The notes beneath the pieces are model-generated. The model did no database searches, was not told where the DNA came from, and saw only the letters and a program-made list of their open reading frames with translations. From Rhodoglobus sp. (lineage in GTDB: Bacteria; Actinomycetota; Actinomycetes; Actinomycetales; Microbacteriaceae), in the NCBI GenBank assembly GCA_025463605.1, contig JAODAV010000011.1, positions 1-64,000 of the forward strand: a DNA stretch of 64,000 nt. Direction: 5' to 3'. Each line of letters begins with the position of its first letter. The first letter of the stretch is position 1. Position numbers and translations under genes: made by a program. Of this stretch, positions 1 through 9,318 are shown piece by piece.

Positions 1-405
1 GTTCTCGACCCCCGGAAGCAGCGCATCCTGCTGGGCCTTCGTGAACCGGTGGATCTCGTCGAGGAACAGCACCGTCGTGAGCCCGTAGAGGTCGCGGCTG
101 GAGAGCGCCTCCTCCATGACCTGCCGCACGTCGCGAACACCCGCTGTGACCGCGGACAGCTCGACGAACTTGCGGCCGGAACTGTGGGCGATCGCTTTCG
201 CGATCGTCGTCTTGCCCGTGCCGGGCGGCCCCCACAGGATGATCGAAACGGAGCCCTGCTCCCCCGACTTGTCAGTGGCGAGGCTCACGAGCGGCGAGCC
301 CGGCGTAAGCAGGTGCTTCTGGCCTGCGATCTCGTCGAGGCTCATCGGTCGCATGCGGACCGCAAGTGGAGTGGACCCGCCGCGCAGTCCCGGTCCGGCA
401 TCCAT
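1..405 (-). CDS. rarA: Replication-associated recombination protein A (AAA+ ATPase), N-terminal part, cut by window edge
   Basis: This is the first 135 codons of a RarA/MgsA/WRNIP1-type AAA+ ATPase, which acts at stalled replication forks. The reading starts at the ATG at 403-405 and stays open to base 1. Visible are the start of the RuvB-like fold (RPMSLDEIAGQKHLL), Walker A GPPGTGKTT near residues 58-66, and Walker B FLDEIHRF near residues 113-120, the form typical of RarA. The C-terminal two thirds lie outside the window. It is divergent from the cyclophilin gene, with 75 bp between the start codons, which must hold both promoters. Family assignment is firm; the function is from family knowledge. 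Confidence 0.93.
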   Translation of the reverse strand, partial: MDAGPGLRGGSTPLAVRMRPMSLDEIAGQKHLLTPGSPLVSLATDKSGEQGSVSIILWGPPGTGKTTIAKAIAHSSGRKFVELSAVTAGVRDVRQVMEEALSSRDLYGLTTVLFLDEIHRFTKAQQDALLPGVEN

Positions 406-480
406 AGGCGCAATGCTAACCGTGGTGGCTGACGCCGTTATGCTTTCGACGGTCCCCTGCACAGCTTGAAGGAGTTCTCC

Positions 481-1266
481 GTGGCACCGAACAAGAACAC
501 CGAGCGCGAGGCCCGTGAAGCGCGCGAGCGCCTGCGCCGGTACAACGCCCGGCAGGCCGTGCACGCCCAGCAGGTCAAACGGCGCAAGCGCGACAACCTA
601 GTCGCCATCGGCGGCGTTATCGTGATCGCCGCCCTCGCCGCCGTTACGCAGATCTTCTACTTCACCGGCGGCCCCGGCACTCCGACGCCCGCTCCGTCGA
701 TCAGCGCGGAGGCCCCAGTCGGCGAGAACGTCGGCGACGTGCCCGGCCCGGACTTCGCTGAGGGCAAGCAGTGGAACGGCACCCTCACGCTTAACGACGT
801 CGCGCTCGGTGTGACTCTCGACGGCGAGCTCGCGCCGCAGGCCGTGTCGTCGATCCTCGGCGACGTCGCCCTCAGCTACTACCCCGGCAAGACGTGCCAC
901 CGCCTCGTCGAGACCGACAGCGCCGGCCTGATCCAGTGCGGCTCCCTCGACGGCACGGGTGCGTCCGACCCCGGCTACAGCTTCGGACCGATCGAGAACG
1001 CCGCAGTTGACACGCTCTACCCGGCCGGCACGATCGCGATGGCGCGGGCATCCGATAACGCATACAGCAATGGGCACCAGTTCTTCATCGTCTTCGCGGA
1101 CACCGTGCTGCCGGATGACTCGGTCGGCGGCTACAGCGTCGTCGGCCAGGTCACGAGCGGCCTCGACCAGCTCGTCGCCGAGATCACGTCGGCGGGGATC
1201 GTCGACGGAGCGTCCGACGGTGCCCCGGTCGTCCCCACCGCGATCACGAGCTTCACGATCGAATAA
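481..1266 (+). CDS. Membrane-anchored cyclophilin-type peptidyl-prolyl cis-trans isomerase
   Basis: The protein has 261 aa. A basic, probably coiled N-terminus (residues 1-38, rich in R, E and A) precedes one hydrophobic segment (about 41-62, LVAIGGVIVIAALAAV) and a Thr/Pro linker. A cyclophilin domain follows (about 95-258), with AGTIAMAR and GHQFFIVF as the active-site strands. The topology suggests a type II anchored foldase outside the membrane that isomerises X-Pro bonds in exported proteins. I place the start at GTG 481 because AAGGAG at 469-474 sits 6 nt upstream; the in-frame TTG at 466 overlaps that site. In actinobacteria this gene commonly sits near DUF349 and relA genes, as here. 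Confidence 0.93.
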   Translation: MAPNKNTEREAREARERLRRYNARQAVHAQQVKRRKRDNLVAIGGVIVIAALAAVTQIFYFTGGPGTPTPAPSISAEAPVGENVGDVPGPDFAEGKQWNGTLTLNDVALGVTLDGELAPQAVSSILGDVALSYYPGKTCHRLVETDSAGLIQCGSLDGTGASDPGYSFGPIENAAVDTLYPAGTIAMARASDNAYSNGHQFFIVFADTVLPDDSVGGYSVVGQVTSGLDQLVAEITSAGIVDGASDGAPVVPTAITSFTIE

Positions 1267-1348
1267 CGCAGTTCGGCCGTTTGGCTGCTTGCAATAGGCT
1301 GGTGACCGCCGATGAGAGGCAATCGGCGCGACAGCAAGGGTGATGAAC

Positions 1349-2581
1349 GTGGCGACAGACGATAAGGCTCCATGGGGCCGCGTCGATGAGACAGGCACTG
1401 TTTTCGTGCGCGAGGCCGCGGGCGAACGCGTCGTCGGACAGTACCCGGACGGCTCGCAGGAGGAGGCGCTCGCCTACTTCGAGCGCAAGTTCGTGGAACT
1501 CGCCGGACAAGTGACCCTGCTCGAGCAGCGGGTCAAGCGCGGCGCCCCCGCGGCCGATGTCACGAAGGCCGTGAAGACGCTCCGCTCGACGATCGCCACC
1601 GCCAACGCCGTGGGAGACCTTGCGTCGCTGCAGGCGCGCATCGAAGCCCTCGGTGGCACGGTCAGCGAACTCACCGAGAAGCAGGTGGAGGAGAGCAAGG
1701 CAGCGGTCGCCGCCGCACTCGCCGAGCGCGAAGCTCTCGTCGTGGAGGCCGAGACACTCGCTGCCCAGGACCCCGCGAAGGCGCAGTGGAAGCAAGTCAC
1801 CGCGACGATCGATGACATCTTCGCGCGCTGGCAGAAGCACCAGGCCGAGGGTCCTCGTCTTCCCAAGAACGAGGCCAACGAACTGTGGAAGCGGTTCCGA
1901 GCGGCCCGATCGACGATCGACACGCACCGCAAGGCCTTCTTCGCCGAGCTCGACAGCGTGCACAAAGACGCGCGCGCCGCGAAGCAGGCCCTAGTCGAGA
2001 AGGCGCAAGCCCTCATCGGCAAGGGGGCCGACGGCATCCCGGAGTATCGCACGCTTCTCGACAAGTGGAAGGCCGCGGGCCGCGCCGGCAAGAAGTTCGA
2101 CGATGCCCTGTGGGCACAATTCAAAGATGCCGGCGACGCCCTCTACTCGGCCAAGTCCGAGCTCGACGCCAAGGACGACGAGGAGTTCTCCGCGAACCTC
2201 GTACTCAAGGAGGAACTGCTCTCCGAAGCGGAGCCGCTTCTCGCCGAGACGGATCGCGTGAAGGCCAAAGAGGCGCTGCTCTCCATCCAGAAGCGCTGGG
2301 ACAGGATCGGCAAGGTACCCCGCGACAAGGTCAAGGTCGTCGAAGACCGCCTGCGCAAGGTCGAGACCGCCGTGCGCAAGCTCGACGAAGAGCATTGGCA
2401 GCGCAACAACCCGGAGCGCCAGGAGCGCGAGTCCGGGTTCCTCGGCCAGCTCAACGAGGCGATCGCAAAGCTCGAGCGCGAACTCGACGAGGCCAAGGCC
2501 AACGGCGACAAGCGCAAGATAGCGGAGGCCCAGGAGGCCTTAGACGCACGCAAGGCCTGGCTGGGCGCCCTCAAGCAGTAG
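1349..2581 (+). CDS. DUF349 domain-containing protein
   Basis: This is a 410-aa, highly charged, largely alpha-helical protein made of repeated DUF349 helical units. The repeated pattern is seen as 'WKQV...IDDIFARWQ', 'LLDKWKAAGRAGKKFDDALWAQF' in two halves, and 'IQKRWDRIGKVPRDK'. It opens with a short beta segment (WGRVDETGTVFVR) usual in the actinobacterial members. The molecular function is unknown. GTG 1349 has AAGGG at 1336-1340 with 8 nt spacing; GTG 1340 and ATG 1343 are in frame but sit on or too close to that site. The gene is rightward, followed by the AbiEi-like gene. A long coiled-coil tail ends in an Ala/Lys-rich segment. Confidence 0.88.
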   Translation: MATDDKAPWGRVDETGTVFVREAAGERVVGQYPDGSQEEALAYFERKFVELAGQVTLLEQRVKRGAPAADVTKAVKTLRSTIATANAVGDLASLQARIEALGGTVSELTEKQVEESKAAVAAALAEREALVVEAETLAAQDPAKAQWKQVTATIDDIFARWQKHQAEGPRLPKNEANELWKRFRAARSTIDTHRKAFFAELDSVHKDARAAKQALVEKAQALIGKGADGIPEYRTLLDKWKAAGRAGKKFDDALWAQFKDAGDALYSAKSELDAKDDEEFSANLVLKEELLSEAEPLLAETDRVKAKEALLSIQKRWDRIGKVPRDKVKVVEDRLRKVETAVRKLDEEHWQRNNPERQERESGFLGQLNEAIAKLERELDEAKANGDKRKIAEAQEALDARKAWLGALKQ

Positions 2582-2657
2582 CGTCCACAGGGGCGACCCC
2601 TCCACCGATCGCGTCTCTCCCGCGTTTCGCCGGCAAGCAGCACGCAACGATAGGCGG

Positions 2658-3224
2658 ATGCCCGTTCGCCTGCCGCCCGTACTCTCCCGCCACGACCTTC
2701 CGATCGCCGAACTCGCTGCCGCGCGCCTCGACGGCGAGCTGTTCCGCATCGACGACTGTTTCTCACCGGTGGACGAGATCGAACAACCGAGACACCGGGC
2801 TCGAGCCCTCGGCGCACGGTTGCGAGATCGCCTCATCGCCGAGCAGCGCTCCGCTGCATGGATCTGGGGAGCTCTCGACAGTCCCCCGTCGCACCACGAA
2901 CTCTGCGCGGCGATCGGCGCGCGGGTCAGGCCGCCGGGCGCCTCGTGGATGACGGTGCGGGAAGTCGTCATCTCGCCTGACGAGATCGCGAGCATCGAGG
3001 GAACGCTCGTCACCGCTCCGCTGCGCACGGCGATCGACCTGGCGCGCTTCAGCGACACCTTCGGGTCCCGCGAGGTTCAGATCGTCCGTCGACTCATGCG
3101 ATCCGGCGGGTTCGGCGTAACCGAGTGCCTCGAGTCGATGGACCGCAGGCGCAATCTGCCCAACAAACGGCAGGCGACCCGAAGGCTGTCGCTAGTCGGG
3201 GATGTCGCGGTCAGCCCGAGTTGA
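2658..3224 (+). CDS. AbiEi-antitoxin-like protein of unknown role
   Basis: The protein has 188 aa and resembles the short 'type IV toxin-antitoxin AbiEi family' proteins found in many Microbacteriaceae. Seen are SAAWIWGAL, followed by a C-terminal domain (VREVVISPDEIA...GTLVTAPLRTAIDLARF) that matches the AbiEi C-terminal fold, then RRRNLPNKRQA near the end. No AbiEii-type nucleotidyltransferase toxin lies next to it, so a toxin-antitoxin role is not supported. The last 14 nt overlap the convergent relA stop. It starts at ATG 2658. It is real by length and codon pattern, but its function is unknown. Confidence 0.78.
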   Translation: MPVRLPPVLSRHDLPIAELAAARLDGELFRIDDCFSPVDEIEQPRHRARALGARLRDRLIAEQRSAAWIWGALDSPPSHHELCAAIGARVRPPGASWMTVREVVISPDEIASIEGTLVTAPLRTAIDLARFSDTFGSREVQIVRRLMRSGGFGVTECLESMDRRRNLPNKRQATRRLSLVGDVAVSPS

Positions 3225-5463
3225 CGCGGTACACGTCGTACACGGCGTCGATGCGGCGCACCGCGTTGAGCACTCGATCGAGGTGCATGGTGTCCCCCAT
3301 CTCGAAGACGAACCGGCTGAGCGCCAGGCGCTCGCTCGATGTCGACACGGTCGCCGAGAGGATATTGACGTGGTTCTCGCTCAGCACTCGAGTGACATCG
3401 GACAACAGGCCCGCGCGATCGAGGGCCTCGACCTGGATCTGCACGAGGAAGACGGTCTTCGAGGTCGGCGCCCACTCGACGTCGATCATCCGCTCCGGCT
3501 CGTTGAGGAGCGACTTCACGTTCTTGCAGTCGTCGCGGTGCACCGAGACTCCGGCACCGCGTGTCACGAAGCCCACGATGTCATCACCGGGTACCGGCGT
3601 GCAGCACTTCGCTAGTTTCACGAGAATGTCGGGAGCACCCCGCACGAGCACGCCCGAATCGCTGTTCTTGAGTGCCCGACTCCGGCCCTTGGGCGTGAAC
3701 TCGATCTCGCCGTCCTCGGTCTCGGCTTCGCTGTGCAGCGAAGCGAGCACCTTCTCCATCACCGACTGGGTCGAGACGTTGCCTTCGCCCACTGCCGCGT
3801 ACAGTGCCGAGACGTCGTCGTAGCGCATCTGGGCCGCTACCTCGGCGAACGAGTCCTGGCTCATGAGCTTCTGCAGGGGCAGGTTCTGCTTGCGCATGGC
3901 GCGGGCGATCGCATCCTTGCCCTGTTCGATCGCCTCGTCGCGCCGTTCCTTCGTGAACCACGCGCGGATCTTGTTTCGGGCACGAGTGCTCTTGACGAAG
4001 TTGAGCCAATCCTGGCTCGGCCCGGCGTCGGGGTTCTTGGCGGTGAAAACCTCGACCGAGTCACCGCTCGAGAGCGTGCTCTCGAGCGGCACGAGACGTC
4101 CGTTCACCTTCGCGCCCATCGTGCGGTGCCCCACCTCGGTGTGCACGGCGTAGGCGAAGTCGACCGGGGTCGCCCCCGCCGGCAGTCCGATGACTTTGCC
4201 CTGCGGGGTGAAGACGTAGACCTCTTTCGCACCGATCTCGAAGCGCAGGGAGTCGAGGAACTCTCCCGGATCCGACGTCTCCGCCTGCCAGTCGGTGATG
4301 TGCGCGAGCCACGCCATGTCGGCGTCGTCACGGCCCGTGCTCGAGCCGCCCTTGCCGCCGTTGACGCGATCCTTGTACTTCCAGTGCGCGGCGACACCGA
4401 ACTCCGCGCGCTGGTGCATGTCGTGCGTTCGGATCTGCAGCTCGACAGCGCGGCCCTGCGGACCGATGACGGTCGTGTGCAACGACTGGTACAGGTTGAA
4501 CTTCGGCGTGGCGATGTAGTCCTTGAACCTGCCGGGGATCGGGTTCCACCGCGCGTGGATGGAACCGAGCACCGCGTAGCAGTCGCGAACCGAGTTGACG
4601 AGAATCCGGATTCCCACGAGATCGTAGATCTCGTCGAACTCGCGGCCCCGCACGATCATCTTCTGGTAGATCGAGTAGTACTGCTTGGGCCGACCTGCGA
4701 CGGTGCCCTTGATCTTCGCCGACTTGAGGTCGTCGTTGACGGCATCGATCACCTGTTGCACGAACTCCTCGCGCTGCGGAGTGCGCTTGCTCACGAGGCT
4801 CTCGATCTCCACGTAGAGCTTCGGGTGCAGCACCGCGAACGACAGGTCTTCGAGTTCGAGCTTGATCGCCTGGATGCCCAAACGATGCGCCAGCGGCGCA
4901 TAGATCTCGAGCGTCTCCTGCGCCTTGCGAATCGCGGATGCCTCCTCCACGAAGCCCCACGTGCGCGCGTTGTGCAAGCGGTCGGCGAGTTTGATCACGA
5001 GCACCCGGATGTCTTTCGACATCGCGACCACCATCTTGCGCACGGTCTCGGCTTGAGCGCTGTCGCCATACTTGAGCTTGTCGAGCTTGGTAACGCCATC
5101 GACGAGCATCGCGATCTCATCGCCGAAATCAGCGCGCAGCAGGTCGAGCGTGTACTCCGTGTCCTCGACCGTGTCGTGCAGGAGGGCCGCGGCAATCGTC
5201 TTCGAGCCGATCCCGAGGTCGGCGAGGATCTGCGCGACAGCGACAGGATGCGTGATGTACGGCTCGCCGCTCTTGCGCTTCTGGCCGTCGTGAGCGCGCT
5301 CGGCGGCCGCATACGCGCGCTCGATGAGAGCGACATCCGCTTTCGGGTGGTGCGTTCGCACGGTCTTGATGAGTCGGTCGACGGCTCCGGCGGGTTGCGC
5401 ACGCGAGAAGATACGCGGCAGAAGAGTGCGCAGGGAGGCAGTGCTCTGCGTCGTTTCGGTCAT
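3211..5463 (-). CDS. relA: Bifunctional (p)ppGpp synthetase/hydrolase RelA/SpoT
   Basis: This is a 750-aa Rel enzyme controlling the stringent response. Domains in order: HD hydrolase (about 45-200; YITHPVAVAQIL and LLHDTVEDTE carry the metal ligands), nucleotidyl-transferase (about 255-370; YYSIYQKM, DLVGIRILV, YQSLHTTV, VELQIRT), TGS (about 410-475; VFTPQGKVIGLPAGATPVDFAY), a helical/zinc-finger region with CCTPVPGD, and a C-terminal ACT domain (about 670-750). Both the hydrolase and synthetase motifs look intact, as in single-Rel actinobacteria. The ATG at 5463 begins MTETTQSTASL. It follows the rhodanese gene on the same strand and is the last gene of the leftward block. Confidence 0.97.
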   Translation of the reverse strand: MTETTQSTASLRTLLPRIFSRAQPAGAVDRLIKTVRTHHPKADVALIERAYAAAERAHDGQKRKSGEPYITHPVAVAQILADLGIGSKTIAAALLHDTVEDTEYTLDLLRADFGDEIAMLVDGVTKLDKLKYGDSAQAETVRKMVVAMSKDIRVLVIKLADRLHNARTWGFVEEASAIRKAQETLEIYAPLAHRLGIQAIKLELEDLSFAVLHPKLYVEIESLVSKRTPQREEFVQQVIDAVNDDLKSAKIKGTVAGRPKQYYSIYQKMIVRGREFDEIYDLVGIRILVNSVRDCYAVLGSIHARWNPIPGRFKDYIATPKFNLYQSLHTTVIGPQGRAVELQIRTHDMHQRAEFGVAAHWKYKDRVNGGKGGSSTGRDDADMAWLAHITDWQAETSDPGEFLDSLRFEIGAKEVYVFTPQGKVIGLPAGATPVDFAYAVHTEVGHRTMGAKVNGRLVPLESTLSSGDSVEVFTAKNPDAGPSQDWLNFVKSTRARNKIRAWFTKERRDEAIEQGKDAIARAMRKQNLPLQKLMSQDSFAEVAAQMRYDDVSALYAAVGEGNVSTQSVMEKVLASLHSEAETEDGEIEFTPKGRSRALKNSDSGVLVRGAPDILVKLAKCCTPVPGDDIVGFVTRGAGVSVHRDDCKNVKSLLNEPERMIDVEWAPTSKTVFLVQIQVEALDRAGLLSDVTRVLSENHVNILSATVSTSSERLALSRFVFEMGDTMHLDRVLNAVRRIDAVYDVYRVNSG

Positions 5464-5548
5464 GAGCGCACCTCCCGCAACGATTCTAGGTCGCGGCGGA
5501 TGACGGGTCCGGCTGGTTCGCGGACAGCGTTTTTGCGGCGCAGTTGCA

Positions 5549-5899
5549 TCAGACTCGCGGGGCGTCCGGACCTTCCGACTCGATCTCGCCGCCTGCGCGT
5601 TGCCACGCGACCATGCCGCCCGAGACGTTCGCGGCGTCGTAACCCTCCTGCAGCAGCCAATCCGTCACGCGCGCCGACCGGGCGCCGCTGTGGCAGACGA
5701 CGAGAAGCCGCGTGTCGGCGGGGACTTCATCGACGCGCGACTGGATTTGCGACATGGGCAGGAGCCGGGCATCCGGAGCATGACCGGCGTCCCACTCGTT
5801 GTGCTCGCGCACATCGAGCAGCACTGTGCCCCCGGCCACGAGCGCGATGGCTTCCTCCGCGCTCACTTCCGGCATGGGGCTGTCGACCGGGTACGCCAT
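5549..5899 (-). CDS. Single-domain rhodanese-like protein
   Basis: The protein has 116 aa and one rhodanese domain: VLLDVREHNEWDAGHAPDARLLPM is split over the first strand and helix, and the active-site loop is VCHSGARSARV with Cys near residue 70. It probably transfers sulfane sulfur, but the substrate is unknown. It starts at ATG 5899, 9 nt after the secF stop, so it is likely co-transcribed with secDF. The placement between secF and relA has no obvious functional logic. Confidence 0.9.
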   Translation of the reverse strand: MAYPVDSPMPEVSAEEAIALVAGGTVLLDVREHNEWDAGHAPDARLLPMSQIQSRVDEVPADTRLLVVCHSGARSARVTDWLLQEGYDAANVSGGMVAWQRAGGEIESEGPDAPRV

Positions 5900-5908
5900 G
5901 ACTGGCTC

Positions 5909-6916
5909 CTAGCGGACCGCGCCGGAAGTCGTGCGCGCAGCCACCGAGGTCTTCTTCTTGTCGTCGTTGCGCACGATCACCTCGTTCTGGCGCAGCGTCG
6001 CGTAGAGCGGCGCCGCGATGAAGATCGTCGAGTATGTGCCCACGAGCACGCCGATGAACAGGGCAAGCGAGATATCCCGAAGGGTGCCCGCACCGAGCAC
6101 GAACGCCCCGATGAAGAGGATGGAGCCGATCGGCAGAAGAGCCACGACCGAGGTGTTGATCGAGCGCACGAGGGTTTGGTTGACGGCCAGGTTGACGGAC
6201 TCCCCGAACGTGCGGCTGGTGCCCTCGCTCGTGTTCTCGCGGATCTTGTCGAAGACGACGACCGTGTCATAGAGCGAGTAGCCGAGAATCGTCAGGAACC
6301 CGATGACAGCGGCGGGCGTCACCTCGAATCCGAGGATTCCGTAGACGCCGGCCGTGATAACGAGGTCGTGGAAGAGCGCGATGAGGGCGGCGACCGACAT
6401 CTTCCAGGTGCGGAAGTAGAGAGCCATCACGATAGCCGCGAGCACGATGAACACCGCAAGAGCGGTCAGCGCCTGCCTCGTGATGTCAGCGCCCCAGGTC
6501 GCGCCGATGAACGAGGATGTCACCTCGTTGGTGTCCACCTCGTAGCCGGTGGCGAGCGCATCCCGGATCTGGTCGACTTCATCGGACTGAAGCAGGTCGG
6601 TCTGCACCCGCACCGAATCGCCGCCGTTGACGATGGAGACCTTGGGTGTGGCGCCGGAAACGACACTCTTGACCGCGTTGACCGCGACCGACTGGTCGAT
6701 CGATCCGTCGTCGAGCGTCGCGGGCTGCGACACCTGGAACTCGGATCCGCCACGGAACTCGATGCCGAACACGAATCCGCCGCGCAAGAACGGCACGACT
6801 ATGGCGGCCACGACCATGACGACCGCGATCGTGAACCAGATGCGGCGGTGCTTGACGAAGTCGAAGGAGCGCTTGCCGGTGTAGAGGTCGTTGCCGAACT
6901 GGGAGAAGCTCGCCAT
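5909..6916 (-). CDS. secF: Protein translocase subunit SecF
   Basis: The 335-aa membrane subunit works with SecD to pull exported proteins through SecYEG using the proton gradient. Seen are TM1 (about 28-48, IWFTIAVVMVVAAIVVPF), the short periplasmic-type P1 region starting with FGIEFRGGSEFQV, and five further TM segments including GFLTILGYSLYDTVVVFDKIREN, the SecF signature around the conserved Asp. The ATG (6914-6916) overlaps the secD TGA by one base, so translation is coupled. The C-terminal tail is basic and cytoplasmic (NDDKKKTSVAARTTSGAVR). Confidence 0.97.
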   Translation of the reverse strand: MASFSQFGNDLYTGKRSFDFVKHRRIWFTIAVVMVVAAIVVPFLRGGFVFGIEFRGGSEFQVSQPATLDDGSIDQSVAVNAVKSVVSGATPKVSIVNGGDSVRVQTDLLQSDEVDQIRDALATGYEVDTNEVTSSFIGATWGADITRQALTALAVFIVLAAIVMALYFRTWKMSVAALIALFHDLVITAGVYGILGFEVTPAAVIGFLTILGYSLYDTVVVFDKIRENTSEGTSRTFGESVNLAVNQTLVRSINTSVVALLPIGSILFIGAFVLGAGTLRDISLALFIGVLVGTYSTIFIAAPLYATLRQNEVIVRNDDKKKTSVAARTTSGAVR

Positions 6917-8667
6917 CAGGAATCCTTCCCCTTGGTGCCGACTGGCTTTCGGCCGGCTGCTTCCGCCTCAGCGGCCTTGCGCTCGGCGATCGTCTGGCGC
7001 TTCGCTGCCTCACGGCTGCTCGTGACCTGCTTGGACGACGGGATACCCACGGGGGCACGGAACTGCGCGCGACCGCGATACACGGCGCCGAGCGCGCGCG
7101 AATCCAGTCCGCTGAGCGGATGCCCCTCGCCGAAGAACCGCGTGCGTGCCAGTAGCTGCAGTATCGGGTGGGTGAACAGGGCCACGACGACGAGGTCGAT
7201 GATCGTCGTGATGCCGAGCGTGAGCGCGAAGCCCCGCACGTTTCCCACCGCAAGAGCGACCAGGATGCCCGCCGCGAGGAAGTTGACGGCATCCGACGCG
7301 AGGATCGTGCGGATGGCGCGCTTCCACCCTGCCTCGACGGCAGAGTCGAGCCCACGCCCGTCGCGCAACTCGTCGCGGATGCGCTCGAAGTAGACGATGA
7401 ACGAGTCGGCGGTAATACCGATGGCCACGATGAGTCCCGCCACGCCCGCGAGCGAGAGCCGGTAGCCCTCGCGCCAGGACAGCAGGGTGACCACGAGATA
7501 GGTGAGGGTCGCGGCGACGACGAGTGACGCGATCGTCACGAAGCCGAGGGTGCGGTACTGAATGAGCGAATACAGCACGACCAAAATGAGGCCGATGGCG
7601 CCCGCGAGCAGGCCGCTCAGCAACTGCGAGGAGCCGAGGGTCGCGGAGATCGTGTCTCGCGACTGCACCTCGAAGCCGATCGGCAACGCGCCGAACTTCA
7701 ACTGGTCGGCAAGGGTCTTCGCGCTCTGCTGGGTGAAGGAACCGCTGATCTGCGGCTTACCGTCGGTGATGATTCCCTGCGTGGTCGGCGCCGAGATCAC
7801 CTTGCCGTCGAGCACGATGGCGAAGCGGTTGCGCGGGTCGCTCTCAGCGAAACCGAACAGGCGGGTAGTGACCTTGGCGAACTGCGCCGTGCCTTCGTCG
7901 TTGAAGGTGATGTAGACGCCCCACTGGCCCGTGCTGACGCCCTGGCTGTTGGCGATGAGGCCGCTGGATGCGTCGGAGATCGTCTCGCCCGCAACCTCGA
8001 CGGGCCCGAGCAGGAACTTGGAGGTGTAGTTGCCCGCCCCGTCGGGCTCGCATGTGATGAGCGGCTGATCCGTCGGCGCAACGTTGGTCTGCGCGACGTC
8101 GAGCGTCGAGCAATCGAAGTCCTGGTACTCCGCGAACAGCGCTGGACTGACCCAGTTCGGGTCGCTCGCATCGGTGGGGCTCGCCGTCGGAGTTGTCGCG
8201 AGCGAGGGCGTCGGCGTGGGAGTCGCAGCCGGATCGGTGGCCTCGGGCGTCGGGTCGACGTTGCTCGTCGCCGCGACATCCGTGTAGATCACGGGCCGGA
8301 ACTCGAGTTTTGCCGACGACTCGATGCGCGCGATCGTCTCGTCATCGGGGATGCCCGGGATCGACACCACGATGTTCTGCGTTCCCTGCGTATTGATCTC
8401 CGACTCGGAGACACCACTCGCATCGATGCGCTGGCGGATGATCGCGACCGCCTGGTCGAGTTGCTCCGTCGAGACGGTCTGGCCGCTCTCGAGCTTCGGC
8501 GCGAGGATGATCTGCGTGCCGCCCTCGAGGTCGAGGGCGAGTTTCGGAGTCCAACCCGCACCGGAGAACAGAACACCGGCTGCGTTCAGGCCAACGAGCC
8601 CGACGATGATGACCGCGAGCCAGACGAGGGAACGCCACGCCTTCTTCACGGGGGTAGATCTAGCCAC
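6916..8667 (-). CDS. secD: Protein translocase subunit SecD
   Basis: The protein has 583 aa: TM1 near residues 10-30, a large extracytoplasmic P1 region beginning LDLEGGTQIIL, and TM2-TM6 (about 350-520) including IVAIGITADSFIVYFERIRDE, the SecD counterpart of the conserved RND-type helix. The P1 region carries a Pro/Thr/Ser/Asp-rich low-complexity insert at about residues 145-185. The chosen start is GTG 8667; no strong ribosome site precedes it, and an in-frame GTG lies 6 codons downstream, so the N-terminus is slightly uncertain. It is in one unit with secF and downstream of yajC. Confidence 0.97.
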   Translation of the reverse strand: MARSTPVKKAWRSLVWLAVIIVGLVGLNAAGVLFSGAGWTPKLALDLEGGTQIILAPKLESGQTVSTEQLDQAVAIIRQRIDASGVSESEINTQGTQNIVVSIPGIPDDETIARIESSAKLEFRPVIYTDVAATSNVDPTPEATDPAATPTPTPSLATTPTASPTDASDPNWVSPALFAEYQDFDCSTLDVAQTNVAPTDQPLITCEPDGAGNYTSKFLLGPVEVAGETISDASSGLIANSQGVSTGQWGVYITFNDEGTAQFAKVTTRLFGFAESDPRNRFAIVLDGKVISAPTTQGIITDGKPQISGSFTQQSAKTLADQLKFGALPIGFEVQSRDTISATLGSSQLLSGLLAGAIGLILVVLYSLIQYRTLGFVTIASLVVAATLTYLVVTLLSWREGYRLSLAGVAGLIVAIGITADSFIVYFERIRDELRDGRGLDSAVEAGWKRAIRTILASDAVNFLAAGILVALAVGNVRGFALTLGITTIIDLVVVALFTHPILQLLARTRFFGEGHPLSGLDSRALGAVYRGRAQFRAPVGIPSSKQVTSSREAAKRQTIAERKAAEAEAAGRKPVGTKGKDS

Positions 8668-8769
8668 CTACGAACTCAGCTTTCTGTGCGGACCGGCGGC
8701 TTCAGCGCGCAGGCACCCGGGAGTTGCCAGCCCGCGCACGAGGCACGGGCTAGCACCCAAGAGTAGTGG

Positions 8770-9219
8770 TTACTCGGCGGCCTTCTTGGTCGTGCGGCGC
8801 GCGGGCTTCTTCTCCTCGGTGACGCGCTCGCCGTACGCGGGCTCATCGAGCGGGATCGCACTGTCTTCGTTGAGCTTCACGCGATCGCGCTCTTCGGCCT
8901 CGCGGTTCGCGATGGCCATTGCCTCCTCGACGGAGCGCGGCTCCCCGGGGGCGCCGGTCTCGTCACTGACGACCTTCGCGATGGTCTGGCTGTGAACCCG
9001 CACGATGTTGCCGGGGCTCACCTCGAGCTCGGCGACATTCGTCGCGGCGTCGACGGACTTGAGCGTGCCGAAGAGACCGAAGTTCGTCATGACCTCCGCG
9101 CCGGGAACGATCTGAGAGCGCAGCTCTTCCTGCTGCGCCTTGCGCTTGCGGCTGTTGCGGAACATGAAGAAAATCAGCACCGCCAGAATGACAAGCATTC
9201 CAATAGTCAACGGGTCCAT
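8770..9219 (-). CDS. yajC: Preprotein translocase accessory subunit YajC
   Basis: This is a 149-aa single-pass membrane protein. The N-terminal TM helix (LTIGMLVILAVLIFFMFRNS) is followed by the YajC core (IVPGAEVMTNFGLFGTLKSVD...NIVRVHSQTIAKV). A charged C-terminal extension of about 60 residues ends in a Lys/Arg-rich tail, longer than the E. coli form, as is usual in actinobacteria. ATG 9219 is preceded by GGAAGGT. It is the first gene of the yajC-secD-secF set and lies downstream of ruvB with a 99-bp gap. Confidence 0.94.
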   Translation of the reverse strand: MDPLTIGMLVILAVLIFFMFRNSRKRKAQQEELRSQIVPGAEVMTNFGLFGTLKSVDAATNVAELEVSPGNIVRVHSQTIAKVVSDETGAPGEPRSVEEAMAIANREAEERDRVKLNEDSAIPLDEPAYGERVTEEKKPARRTTKKAAE

Positions 9220-9318
9220 GGGGTTACCTTCCGGGAGTCTTGAGGCGGGTCAGTCTACGCAGACTGCCTGCACGGCCCTTGTGAACTACTGCAGCGAACG
9301 CTGCGGGCCCTTCGTGAA

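Noticed and set aside
2658-3224. AbiE toxin-antitoxin system
   Set aside because: Only an AbiEi-like protein is present; no AbiEii-type nucleotidyltransferase is adjacent, and the gene sits in a conserved core neighbourhood.
3733-5901. Long open frame antisense to relA
   Set aside because: It is a shadow of relA and the rhodanese gene in high-G+C DNA; Arg/Asp/Val-rich with no domain, while both minus-strand genes have full family motifs.
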